Notes under the pieces: model-generated
The model's input: only the letters and a program-made list of their open reading frames with translations
What the model was told of the DNA's origin: nothing
Databases searched by the model: none
From: Siphonodentalium dalli
Lineage: Eukaryota > Mollusca > Scaphopoda > Gadilida > Siphonodentaliidae
Direction of reading: 5' to 3'
Assembly: GCA_032622095.1 (NCBI GenBank)
Contig: CP136066.1
Location: 167,908,664 to 167,972,663 of the forward strand
DNA: 64,000 nucleotides
Position numbers and translations under genes: made by a program
Part shown: piece after piece, positions 11,990 through 22,619 of the stretch
How the letters are laid out: every line of letters starts with the position of its first letter
Numbering within the stretch: position 1 is the first letter of the stretch

Positions 11990-12295
11990 TAGTATCCATC
12001 CCTTAACTAACACTATTTCTGATTGGGCAAAAGCCGCCACATGATAATCCGATAAAAGGTCATATTGGACTTCTGAATGTCACATTGGACTCCCAAGTGT
12101 GCATTGTGATTTTTATCAGGACTCGGTGACGTCACGAATTAACTATTGCGAAATGAATCGGTGAAATTGTGATGCGCGCACAACACTGGTGGATTTAGCA
12201 GACGTTTCACTTCCTCGTTGAGTTTTTTTTCATTTCCGTGTTTACTTTTCCAAATCATGCTTTCTGATGATCAAATACAGGCTTTTATAGATAAC
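11990..12295. repeat. Inverted copy of the 3480-3850 repeat
   Basis: It contains 'gcacaacactgg', 'aaatgaatcggtgaaatt' and 'gtgacgtcacgaat', matching the complement of 3480-3790. Together with the first copy it brackets the large foldback element in opposite orientation. Confidence 0.65.
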
Positions 12296-12299
12296 TAGC

Positions 12300-13470
12300 A
12301 GGGTTACCCGGCGTTGCACAGGTTAAAGTGATGTGAAACCCTCTGTGGATATTTGATGGGAATAGAGAATACTCTTGCTCTCAAAGTGTTACACGTATTC
12401 TCATAAATTGTATATCCATATGGCATCACAAAACATTATTCTTACACATGGAATATAAGTAGTGGCTTGTCAGATCGGAGCGATTATCATTTTGTTTATC
12501 GCGTTTAATCCGTCCCACCAAGAAGTATTTATTTATTTACAACTGCGTATACTTCAGACGTTATAGCATGAAACATGAATATTATACACATATTAGTTCG
12601 AAAAAATAAAAGACGACAATTGTGTTTTACATAGAGATGTATCAATCAAACAATCAATCAATCTAGTTTATAATATCTTCATGGAGATACAGATGTTTTA
12701 AAGATATGTCCATGTGCTCCTCTGTTCTGTTGCTATATACTGGCTAATCATTTTAAGTTTAAAAGAAATGATGTTATGCATGTATGGCAGATACATGTGC
12801 CCGACACAGCGATAGTTTGAGTTGTTTATGTTAGGCGATGAGTCTGCTCTAAAAAAATTGGAAGAAATCCTCTGTATCGGGCAGATATACCATTGTCAGA
12901 TGTCACTATTGGAGGATCCTGAAAAGTCATGTGCTACGGACTGCGTTTTCCTTTATCTCAGAAGTAACCATATTTGACTGCACACTGTACCCATTATTTT
13001 TGAACAGGCCTGCTCTACATTTCCATATCTCTTGGCAATTGTAACTTTTTTTGTGGAAACTATATTGAATGGGACAGACTCAATCGTGTTAGAATATATA
13101 CATGAGCCATTCTAATATGCAATCCTCTGATGATTCAAGGTCCCTCAGTTTGAATGAATATATGTCGTAAATAGATTGATATAAATATACTTTTAATGCT
13201 TTCTTCTATGTACCTGTGTTGCTAGATCATTATAAGAATGCCCTGATTTCCATCCACATATACATATGATAGTTGAGAAGATATAATTGTTCAAGTGTCT
13301 TAATTCGGTCACCATTTGTCGAGATTGTGTAATTGGAATGCCATAAACTCCCTCGAACGACATGGAGATGGCCTGGGAGATGACTATATATAACGTTGTT
13401 GAAAATCGGCGAATTGAACAATCTTAGTGAATCTCCTCTCGCCATCCATGACCCAAACGACCCCAAATGT
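12300..13470. other. Intron sequence, nothing recognised
   Basis: It starts with 'acccggcgttgcacagg', a motif reminiscent of a widespread invertebrate repeat that I cannot name securely. No exon or RNA gene seen. Confidence 0.45.
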
Positions 13471-13479
13471 GATTTGATT

Positions 13480-15000
13480 CATCATATCATTAGAGAAGAA
13501 CGTGCATGAATTTGGTGGAATTAGTGCTAAATATATTTGTATCAACTTTAGTGCAACCCCCTCATGCATCACTTGAACCGGGCCACTTTTGTCATATTTA
13601 AACCACGTCTATCGGTCAGACTCATGCATGTAGTATATAATGGAGATGATTATATATAAGTTTGGTGGTAATAGGCAACTAAACAAATTCTTATAATAGT
13701 TATTACACCCCCATATCTCACCCAAAGGGCACCAAGTTCGCGTCTTTAAATCACACGTTTATATTCCTCGTTTCACGGAGAAGAATAATATATCAATTTG
13801 GTCGAAATCTGCGCTAAAAATAGCCCCTCCCCTGACACCAACAACGTCACTTTAGAAAATGTTAACCAGCACCATTATCTTATTCGTAAAAAGTTACCCA
13901 TGTTAGACCGCCTTGGTGCCATCTCGATTGTACCCTTAAAATTATATATAGAACAGAGACATATATTCGCAAATATTGATTCATTGTATCATTTGAGAAG
14001 AACGCGTGTATGAGTTTGATGGTAATTGGCACTAAACTTATTTTTATAAGTTTTTGGTGACCCTCCCGTCCCTATTTCGGACTCAAGCGGTGCCACTTTT
14101 GACATCATTAAACCACACACTAAGACTCATTATAGAGATGAATATATATAAACTTTATGAAAGTTGGCGAGTATACAAATTCGTATTAAATTTAGGGCCA
14201 CCATTTCATATCTCTCACACAAAAGGCACCAATTTGGCGCATTTAAACCACACGATTAGATTATTCGTATCACGGAGAAGAATATGTATCAGTCAGGTGG
14301 AAATCGGCGCTAAACATACTGTTTATCAATGTTTGTTTCCCTCTCACACTCTAGGCACCCCTAACTCGAATGGCCCCACTTTTGACATCATTAAACCACA
14401 CTATTAGACTCCTGATATCATGGAGATTATTATTTGTAAGTTTGGTGTTAATTCGCGACTAAACAAATTTTTATTAATTTAGTGCCCACCCCACCCCAAC
14501 TCTCACAAAAGCAGCACCAATATGACGTCTTTAAAATCACACGATTAGATTCCTCATATCATGGATAAGAATGTGTATCAATTTGGTGGAAATTGGCGCT
14601 AAAAATATTGTGTATCAATTTTGGTGCCCCTCTCCCTTTCAGTGCACCCCTGACTCGAATGACGCCACTTTTGACAGCTTTAAGCCACGCCATTAGACAC
14701 CTCATACCATTGGGATGAATTTGTATAAGTTTGGTGGCAATCTGCAACTAAACCAAATCTTATCAGATTTAGTACCCACCGCCCCCCAAATCTCTCATCC
14801 CAACGACACCAATTTGGCGTCTTTAAACCACACAATAAGATTCCTTGTATCGTGGAGAAGATCTCTAAAGAATGTGCATCAATTTGGTGGAATTCGGCGC
14901 TAAAATTATTTTGATCAATTTTGGTGCCACTCTCCCCTTCCGGGCATCCCTGACGCTAACGGCGCGACTTTTGACGAATTTAAACCATTTTCTATCCGAT
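13480..15000. repeat. Tandem array, unit about 283-300 bp
   Basis: The marker 'cttttgacatcattaaacc' and its variants occur at 14101, 14384, 14673 and 14973, with a divergent first copy at 13591. Each unit also contains 'caatttggtggaaatcggc' and 'ggcgtctttaaaccacac'. Two half-units of similar sequence alternate inside each unit, so this is a higher-order repeat. Copies are well diverged. Open frames of 60-117 codons here are repeat shadows. Confidence 0.8.
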
Positions 15001-17451
15001 TGGAACCAAATGTTGTATATGGGTTTCTCATGCCAAAAATACAGATCGAGTTCGATTTATTTTAAAGGAGTTATGACCCTTTTTTTTAGATTGAACTCCT
15101 TGCTCAATTTAACAAAAAAACATTATTAAAAAAAGATTAATAAAAAACAAAAATGACATTGACACTTTGATTTGTTTTCATTTCGATATTGATGATTATG
15201 ATACAAGTTGATAAAAAGGTTCTCAATGTGTCCCTTTAAATATTTAGTAATGAAACTATCAATTAATAGTATTACTGTGTTGGGAGATCATGATACATAT
15301 AGTTGTAATTACATGTGACTGACATATTGGCCAACAGCTTCTGCTGTTAAAGTATTAGACTTCTGTTTTGAATTGCTGTATACACAGGCACTGGGATCAT
15401 GTTTATCTTTAATAGTATCCACCAGTGAACTTTAATTTTCTATTTGGAATGAAGCAAGTTATAGCTATGGACACCCGATTGTACCTGCTAACCACTGGTG
15501 GCTGGCAGACCCGTTTATCATCTGTCAAACTGTGATTGGTGACTCTTTATTCCAGTTCTGTTTTCTGTGCAATATTAAGTTACCCCCCCCCCCCTGTTGA
15601 AACAGGTATAAGACACCTATTCTAAAAGAATAAATAGGAATATTCCATTGTTAATTTGTAGGGATGTGTTACAGACATTGCTGTTAAGAGACATTGTTGT
15701 TTACAGAGACGAAAATTAGAAAACAATTAATCCACACATTCCATCATATGATGTCATTGAAATTGATTAACCCTCTCCACACATCATATGGTTTCTGATG
15801 TTTTTATTTGATCATTCTCCTATTATATGTCCAGGTTGATGGTGATCCACTTTTTACTTGCATGGATTTGGGATTAAAATTAACTCATTCCATAGACACA
15901 TATTATCCGATAGACATATATTAAATTATCGCTTTCACTTTGAGCCAGGTTCAGTCAGTGTTTCAATAAATGACCAATTAAATATTAGAGGAAATGTCTT
16001 ATTTTGAAATTCCCTCAATTGCATTTTGGCTGCAGGATAATATTAACGGTGTGTGATTCTTGAGACTGACTTATTGTGTGGGTTTCTAAATCCAATGACA
16101 TGCTTTTTGTTGACTATTTTATGTTTATCAGTTCATTAGTTTGGGTAAGATTAACCCCGTACTATTCGATTTGATAACTCAAATATTTCCATTGATTATG
16201 TTTATAATTCTGGCACAGTTTATGATAGCATACCCTAACCTGCATAGTGAGGGCTATTTGGTTTATTTGCTTAAAAATATTAACATACTTCGCCAACCCT
16301 GTTGACAACGTGATAGCTAAATATTATTCACACGATCACTCTATAAATAATCACATCTGTGATAATCATGACACATTCTTCACCTGTATAGATTTTGGTA
16401 TCGATTGAATGGTTTTGAAAATATCAACCATAACTTTAATTATATTTCCACTGTTTACAGACATTGTATCTTTCCAATGCTCAGCTTAGAAGAAGATTAA
16501 CCTTTATATTCAATAATTAGCAATCATATTTTATATCCAGGTCTATACATCCCTCACTTGTATAATTGTTCAGGTATTTTTTTTTTTAGTGGTGAAATAT
16601 TAACCCTTTTCTCCCATCTAAATGATCCCATGAATTTTTAATATGCAGCTGACACAAAACATAATAAACAAAAAAATAGCAATGATAATAAAAAAAAAAC
16701 CACACAATATGTTATGTCTCATGTTCCAATGTAATAAACAGATAAATTGAGTTGCTATGATGTTTATCTACTTAATTTCTTAACTATGTTTTATATTTAC
16801 CGGCTATGGTGCCACTCTCTGACTATGGATTGAGCTTAATAGCTTTATCACTCTATAAGACATATCTGTGTCGGAGTGACATAATAGGTTGAAATCAAAG
16901 CCACATCCGCATTAACATTGTGTTTATGTGAGCAAGGTTCCCAATACGTGTGATTCCACTTAATTCTCAATTTTTAATAAAAATAACATTCGTCTACACT
17001 CAAGTTCAAAGATGATCTATGTACATATTAACCAATTATCGTCCATTCAGATGGCGTGACGTGGCGTGACATGACCACCACTGTCTAGTTCCTTCAGACT
17101 AATTGTAACCAACTAGGAGCAGTCGCCTTCTCATTGCTATAAATATATCCACCGCTATAAACATATCCACCGCTATATACATGCCCGGGTGCAGGGGATG
17201 TTGATCTCATAATCCCATTCAAATTAATCTAAGAATGATATAAATACACATCACATGCTTCCAGACAGTTCAGATCGGATTGCTCATGTATACCGCAACT
17301 ATAATCAAATTAGGCTTACAGTGGAATCGACTTCAACACTATTCGTATACTATATGCACTATCATTTATATCGAATTATTTTTGTATATGTTTGAGTGTG
17401 AAATATATACTGTTAGAATAAGACCGCGTCCGTGCGCACAACATGTCCTCG
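15000..17451. other. Intron 1, unique-looking AT-rich sequence
   Basis: No coding exon, RNA gene or clear repeat found. Poly-C at about 15584, poly-T and poly-A runs, and 'ccaccgctata' repeated near 17150 are the only local patterns. Confidence 0.5.
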
Positions 17452-17735
17452 TGCAAATAGGTCCGTATTGGACCTAAATATTCACATAGGTTCATATTGG
17501 ACTGATTTGATTCTGAAATAAGCCCATAGTTAGCTTATACTTGTTATTCAGTTGAATGGTGCGCGCCGCACAGTATGTCAATATGGGCTTATTTCGTGTG
17601 GAAATAGTCCCCTATTGGACTGTTTTATAAACCTCGTATTAGGTCGATATAAAAATGCCAATATGAGTTTATTTCGCTCATTAAAATAAGCCCGTTATGT
17701 GCTTATTTTCACGAAAACAGACTGACTGCACATAT
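17452..17735. repeat. Dispersed 'aataagccc' repeat, copy 1
   Basis: It shares 'aaataagccc', 'gtgcttattttcacgaaaac' and 'ggttcatattggac' with 21455-21705 and 40640-40980. Internal 'tgaaataagc' motifs occur on both strands, giving the family partial dyad symmetry. Confidence 0.6.
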
Positions 17736-17789
17736 ACTAAATTCAGGTGTAAAATAGCTTAAAAAAAAATGTTTTTTATTTCTTTACAG

Positions 17790-17942
17790 ATTATGCCAAG
17801 CTGCAGGCCGCTCAGGCATTCGCGTGCATCGCGTTGATCTGCTTCATCCTTAACGTCATTCTTACCGCCGTCTTCATCTTTGTGGCGTCCGCCCATAACA
17901 GGAAAATCATCATTGCTGATGCACTCTTTGCTGTGGTGGGAG
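17790..17942 (+). CDS. Claudin-like tetraspan protein, exon 2
   Basis: The acceptor is 'tttctttacag|at' and the donor 'ggag|gtgagt'; both flanking junctions are phase 1. The exon completes codon 82 (Asp) and encodes residues to 132: a tail of extracellular loop 1, membrane segment 2 (about residues 90-115), a short cytoplasmic turn with His-Asn-Arg-Lys, and the start of membrane segment 3. The pattern of small and hydrophobic residues after an 'LQAAQAF' entry motif is typical of claudin/PMP22 proteins. Exon 2 is about 13-15 kb from the two first exons. Confidence 0.85.
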
Positions 17943-17982
17943 GTGAGTGTGATTGCAGCATATTGTCACATACTGGTGACCA

Positions 17983-18226
17983 TTAACCAGTTCTATACTG
18001 AATGGATTTTCCCACTCAGTTATACAACGGAAAACTATATTGTTTAGTATTCAGGTAATGAAAGCAAACGACAGACAGAAAACAGATAACATACGAGCAA
18101 AATGATTTATTTGTAATTGGTGGGAAATGTTCAGATAATAAGTTCAATAAACGACCTATGTTGAACTTATTATCTGAACATTTCCTAAACTACTTGTCAA
18201 TGAGCATTTAGTATAGAAAGGGTTAA
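17983..18226. mobile_element. TTAA-flanked MITE
   Basis: TTAA at 17983-17986 and 18223-18226 flank imperfect inverted ends ('ccagttctatactgaat' and 'catttagtatagaaagg'). An inner hairpin pairs 'gttcagataataagttcaa' with 'ttgaacttattatctgaac'. It lies 40 bp downstream of exon 2. It is probably piggyBac-type and non-autonomous. Confidence 0.75.
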
Positions 18227-18579
18227 ATATGGTCTATTTTTATCTGGCACCATTTTCTTCAACAACAACACAATTTCTAGGAAGATAATTTTTAATAATA
18301 TCTTAGCACTGTTATTCCCAAAACAAACACATGAAAATCATCTTGTGTTACAAAGATTTCACATAAAAGTGTTTTAAAAGAAACATTTTCAATCAAATTG
18401 TAGTAATGTTTTTAAAATAGCCACATAAACTTTCCCGATTCATAGAGCATAATTATTAGAACAATTAATTTCCTAGTGACAAGTGCTCCAGCTGACTGGA
18501 CCGCCGTAACTCATTTATTATTTTACACCCTCGGATCTATACACAAAATGAGGGAAGAGATACACCATCTACAAGAAAA

Positions 18580-19062
18580 CCAATGTCAGAAATGGTAGCG
18601 CGCTCAAGATAATATATTATATACCCATGATTGTAATTATAGAATATAAAATATATTGGTTTCGCGAATGACCAACTCAGAATTCCGTTAAAATAACAAT
18701 AACAACCAGCACCTAATTAACGAACCAGCGGCCGACTCGGCCGTCTCCGACCACAACCCCAGTGGGCTGCAGAACGAAAAATGTCTATAAAAGTTGAAAT
18801 ATAAGACTTACAAATTATCTTTTTCATTTCTTTTATTTGTAATTGACATAGCGTGTCACAAACCAAAAATCAACGTCATTGCCATAATAATGTAAAGGAC
18901 AATAAACGAAAATGAAATTCCCAACTACACCTTTTACCGGACTCGGCCTCCGGTTCGCAGTTCGACTTTTAATCCTCCCAGAAATTCCCATTATCTATAA
19001 ATAAAACGCCCAGCGAACTAGCTATCTAGAATATCTAATACAGTATACAAGCGGCGCGCGTA
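18580..19062. repeat. Dispersed repeat, direct copy at 31224-31715
   Basis: Shared landmarks are 'caatgtcagaaatggta', 'ttggtttcgcgaatgacc', 'ggccgtctccgaccacaac', 'gtgggctgcagaacgaaa' and 'ccttttaccggactcggcc'. It ends exactly where the nested TTAA element begins. A shorter relative lies at about 62510-62640. No coding capacity. Confidence 0.75.
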
Positions 19063-19116
19063 ATAACCATTTCTTTACTAAATCGATTCTCCCATCACTT
19101 ATGGAAGTATACATTG

Positions 19117-19370
19117 CAAGCCTTGCAATAGGGTGTCTGTCATCTGCAGAATGAGGTTCCCAGAGGGTGAATTTAGTGATGCTACCCCGCATAGCGGGCT
19201 AGCATAACCAAATTCACCCTCTTGGAACCTCATTCTGCTGAGATGTAAGCAGAATGAGGTCCCCAGAGGGTGAATTTGGTGATGCTAGCCCGCTATGCGG
19301 GGTGGCATCACTAAATTCACCCTCGGTGGACCTCATTCTGCAAATGACAGACACCCTATTTCAAGGCTTG
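19117..19370. mobile_element. Double-hairpin hAT-like MITE, 8-bp TSD
   Basis: An identical 8-bp duplication, 'atacattg', lies at 19109-19116 and 19371-19378. Terminal inverted repeats 'caagccttgcaataggg' and 'ccctatttcaaggcttg' differ at one position. Inside, two hairpins lie in tandem, each bounded by 'gcagaatgaggt' and its complement, with stems containing 'agagggtgaattt' and 'cccgctatgcgggg'-like cores. An 8-bp target duplication fits hAT superfamily mobilisation. Confidence 0.85.
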
Positions 19371-19474
19371 ATACATTGGATTAGCCTTAGGCCATCATTC
19401 ATTTCGAGGAGGGGTGTTCGGGAAATGTAATCAGACAGGGGAAAAGATAATGCAATTGCAGAATGATTTTCCCT

Positions 19475-19962
19475 TTAAAGGTACTCAATCCGAACAGAGG
19501 GTCCCCATCTCAACAGATTCCAACAACAACAATCCGATCAGAGGGTCCTATATTACTATTTCTTTGGCTTTGGGGATACAAAATATTTGATTCGAGTCGA
19601 GGAACACATCAAACAAAGCTCAGAGTTATTAGATATTGATTTTTGAAATTTGTTATTTACTCGAGATGAGTACTAATAATTGCCTTCAACTGCCGTAATC
19701 TGCTCTGGATGTGTACTCCAAAATCTATTCAAACAGACAAGGATGGATAACTCAAAAATCAAGTGGTAATAACAGCGCAATTTTGACTGAGTTCTGGGCC
19801 AGATAATATTCCCGATAATGAAAAATAATAGATTTCTAAAATCGATATCTAACAAATCTGAGCTTTGATGGGTGACTTCCTCGACTCGAATCAAATATTT
19901 TTGACCCCCGAAGCTATTGAAATAGTAATCGAGAGGAGTTTTAACGGATTGAGTACCTTTAA
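19475..19962. mobile_element. TTAA-flanked element nested in the MITE
   Basis: TTAA at 19475-19478 and 19959-19962 flank perfect 14-bp ends, 'aggtactcaatccg' and 'cggattgagtacct'. The internal sequence contains 'ccaacaacaacaatccgatc' and related inverted parts near the right half. A diverged relative is at 62805-63133. No coding capacity; piggyBac-like by target site. Confidence 0.75.
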
Positions 19963-20692
19963 TTGGTGGAAAATGATAATATGTTTAACAAATGACGTCT
20001 AGCTGTTGAACTTATTATCTGAACATGTCCTAAACGAATTAATTGTCAGTGAGTATTCAGTAAAGAAATGGTTAAATGTGTCCCGGCAGATTCGACAGGG
20101 TTCGCGATGCCGATTTCCAATTTAGAAAATAGCTTTGCAATGAAAATTGGCACCTAACTTTTTGGCTTTTGGCAATTAATCCCCATCGGGCATATAATAA
20201 AAGCTTGCAGTCAATCAGTTGGAAACAAAACATACATTGCTACCCGGTCGCGACGTTGCTAATTGGGTTCTAATACGCACTGTCACTAACTCGCGGCCAT
20301 ATTGGATCCACCAGGTTCGGTTCCGCGGGTTTAGTGCTACAGGTCAAAGTTTTGGAGTAGCATTCCATATATGGAAGTCATGAATAATTCAAAAGCTCCA
20401 TATATGGAAATGCTAATCTAAAACTTTGAACAGTATTACTGAAATCACGGGGCTGGAACAATCTCTGAAACAACGGAACGGAGCTGGATGAATCCAATAC
20501 GACCGCGTCCCAGTGACATCGCTAATTGAAAGCGTATACTAGATTCGCGGCTTATGTCATATCGACGTATTGTATCGCTGGAGTGAATTGTTTTCGAAAT
20601 TCTACTCGATTATAATGCAGACTATACAATGTAGGCTATTGACATTAGTCAAGCAAAAGGCTCTCTGAAGTCTAACTCGTGTTATGCCCTGT

Positions 20693-20761
20693 GCCAATGC
20701 ATTCTCTTATATATGCGAGTCGACCATAGGTCGACTCGCATATATAAGAGAATGCATTGGC
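20693..20761. repeat. 69-bp perfect palindrome, copy 2
   Basis: Arms of 33 bp are exactly complementary around the 3-nt centre 'ata'. Orientation is reversed relative to the others: 'ccctgt' lies on its left. With the copy at 20906 it encloses about 145 bp of T-rich DNA, forming a larger inverted structure. Confidence 0.9.
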
Positions 20762-20905
20762 CTAAAAAAAATCTTTTTTTAATACTTTTTACCATTTTTC
20801 TTACATTCTTTAACAATTTTGTAATTTTGTCTTACATTTTTTAACAATTTTTATAATATTTTTCTACATTCTTTTGACAATTTTATTATTTTTAATATGT
20901 GTTAA

Positions 20906-20974
20906 GCCAATGCATTCTCTTATATATGCGAGGCGACCTATGGTCGACTCGCATATATAAGAGAATGCATTGGC
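20906..20974. repeat. 69-bp palindrome, copy 3
   Basis: It matches copy 2 with one mismatch between arms (centre 'tat'). It is followed by 'cacaggg' and, 25 bp on, 'aaagggttaa', which equals the right end of the piggyBac-like MITE at 25449-25674. This copy therefore may be a deleted version of that MITE. Confidence 0.85.
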
Positions 20975-21454
20975 ACAGGGCCATTCTGTTGGGTAAAGGG
21001 TTAAAGCAGTAAAATAATAAAGGAAGTGAGATAAATTATCATAAATATACTTTACCTTCATAAGACAGCTTTCACAAACAGCACTATATATGAGTCGTAA
21101 GCTTTTTTTGGAAATACTCAATTCAAAAGTGGCAAAAGAAAATGAAAAGTGGCTAAAAAAGGTAATGCAATTGGGAATTGGGGATTTTCAGCCAGCGCGA
21201 ACCCTGATATTCGATATCAAATTAGTCAATATTCCTGAACCACATTTGCGCTGAGCGAGCGAACAAAGCATGAACCTTAGTTGGAATAAACGACTTTTTT
21301 AACACAAGTCCACCAATAAGACCACACAGGGACGTAATACAACACCATAAGAATAAGGACAATCATATATTGTTATGAACGCCGTCAACGGAAAAGGAGA
21401 CAATAATCATATTCTTAATCAAATTAATATATAAAATGCTTGTGATGACACATT

Positions 21455-21705
21455 ATAAAGAGCATGAATCTAGTAAGTCGTGTCGATGAAAAAAAGTAGA
21501 TTAAATATTGCCAATGTCGGCTTATTTCGTATTGAAATAAACACTATACGGGCTTATTTTGAACGCCGCGTTTTACGCCCATATAGCAGCGCATATAGAG
21601 TGTATTTGTCCTCAATTACGCTCTATATGGGCCTAAAACGCGACATTCAAAATAAGCCCGTACTGTGCTTATTTTTACGAGAACAGACTGCGCAGTCATG
21701 TTATA
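21455..21705. repeat. Dispersed 'aataagccc' repeat, copy 2
   Basis: It shares 'gtcgtgtcgatgaaaaaa', 'aaacgcgacattcaaaataa' and 'gtgcttatttt' with 40750-40972 and, less closely, with 17452-17735. It lies in intron 2 of the claudin-like gene. The 81-codon frame over it has no support. Confidence 0.65.
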
Positions 21706-21915
21706 TGGGGATAGTTTTTGGCTGAATTATTTACAAAGTAAAGAAAACGGTGAATACTGAATTCAATAGGAGCTATCTTTCCGCCATTTTCGAGCAGCCT
21801 ATGACGTCGGTTCGTGATGTCGGTTCATGCCCGGTTCGTGGCGGTGGTAGTCGATTGCGCCGCCAACGAAGACGACTGACTACGATGACCAAGTCATCAA
21901 GTCGAGCCTTGTCTT

Positions 21916-22437
21916 CTATGGCAAGCCAAACCGCTATTTAATATTAATTTTTCTTAAGTAAAATAAAATGACACTTTATTTCACTTAAAATGATTTAGTA
22001 AAATAAAGTGTCATTTTATTTTACTTAAGTGAAATAAAGCGCCATCTACATGGTTTTTATTTTACTTAAGTAAAATTAAAATGCACACTAATGTTACTTA
22101 AGTGAAATAAAATGACCATTATATATGTTACGCCCTTTTTATTTTACTTAAGTAAAAAGGAATTGTAACAAAACATAGATCAAATAAAATAATTATTACA
22201 TGTATAGTTATATTACTTTTCAACGGGGACGGCAGGTAGACAACCCTCTCGGTTATGCTGTCCCCGATAGCTCATTGAATGTTATAATATTACACTGTAT
22301 AGGTAATTGTATATGTTATATGAATGAGTTATGAATAAATAATCATAGTCATAGTCATTGTAAGTTAAAACAAGGTTATTTTTACTTAAGTAAAATTAAT
22401 ATGAAATAGCGGTTTGGCTTGCTATAGTCTTCATGGC
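21916..22437. mobile_element. Foldback element rich in TTTACTTAAGTAAA
   Basis: Inverted ends are 'ctatggcaagccaaaccgct' and 'agcggtttggcttgctatag', with TCTT directly outside both as a possible 4-bp target duplication. Inside, the short palindrome 'tttacttaagtaaa' or its degenerate forms recurs at least five times with complementary intervals. Its right end lies only 33 bp upstream of exon 3, between any branch point and the bulk of intron 2. Confidence 0.75.
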
Positions 22438-22470
22438 GTCATTTCAGTAATACGTTTGTTCTCGTTTCAG

Positions 22471-22619
22471 TGTTGTTCTCTGTCATCTGCTGTGCGATCT
22501 ACGCCAGTTTCATGTGGGGATCAGTAGGATGGTCACAAGGTCTCTTCATCGCCGGATTCCTCATTAACCTTATCGCCTTTGTCCTGCTCCTGCTCGATTT
22601 TCTAGGCAAAAAGGTGTAA
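22471..22619 (+). CDS. Claudin-like tetraspan protein, exon 3 (C-terminus)
   Basis: The acceptor 'ctcgtttcag' joins in phase 1 to exon 2. The exon encodes residues 133-181: the rest of membrane segment 3, extracellular loop 2 (Trp-Gly-Ser-Val-Gly-Trp), membrane segment 4 (about residues 156-176), and a very short tail ending Gly-Lys-Lys-Val before TAA. The total of 181 residues fits the small four-helix claudin/PMP22 fold. The terminal Val recalls the PDZ-binding C-termini of vertebrate claudins, but the preceding residues do not match the usual Tyr-Val. Exact paralogue cannot be assigned. Confidence 0.85.

Larger units (their letters stand above)
19063..20075. mobile_element. TTAA-type MITE carrying two younger insertions
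   Basis: The outer ends are 'aaccatttctttactaaat' (19065 on) and its near complement ending at 20074, flanked by ATAA on the left and TTAA on the right. Removing the hAT-like insertion (19117-19370) and the TTAA element (19475-19962) leaves about 250 bp that match the family at 5453, 17983 and 41128. Nesting gives a relative order of insertion. Confidence 0.75.

Noticed and set aside
20864-21121. Minus-strand frame sharing a peptide with one at 25448-25666
   Set aside because: The shared peptide is the translation of the 69-bp palindrome, not a conserved protein.
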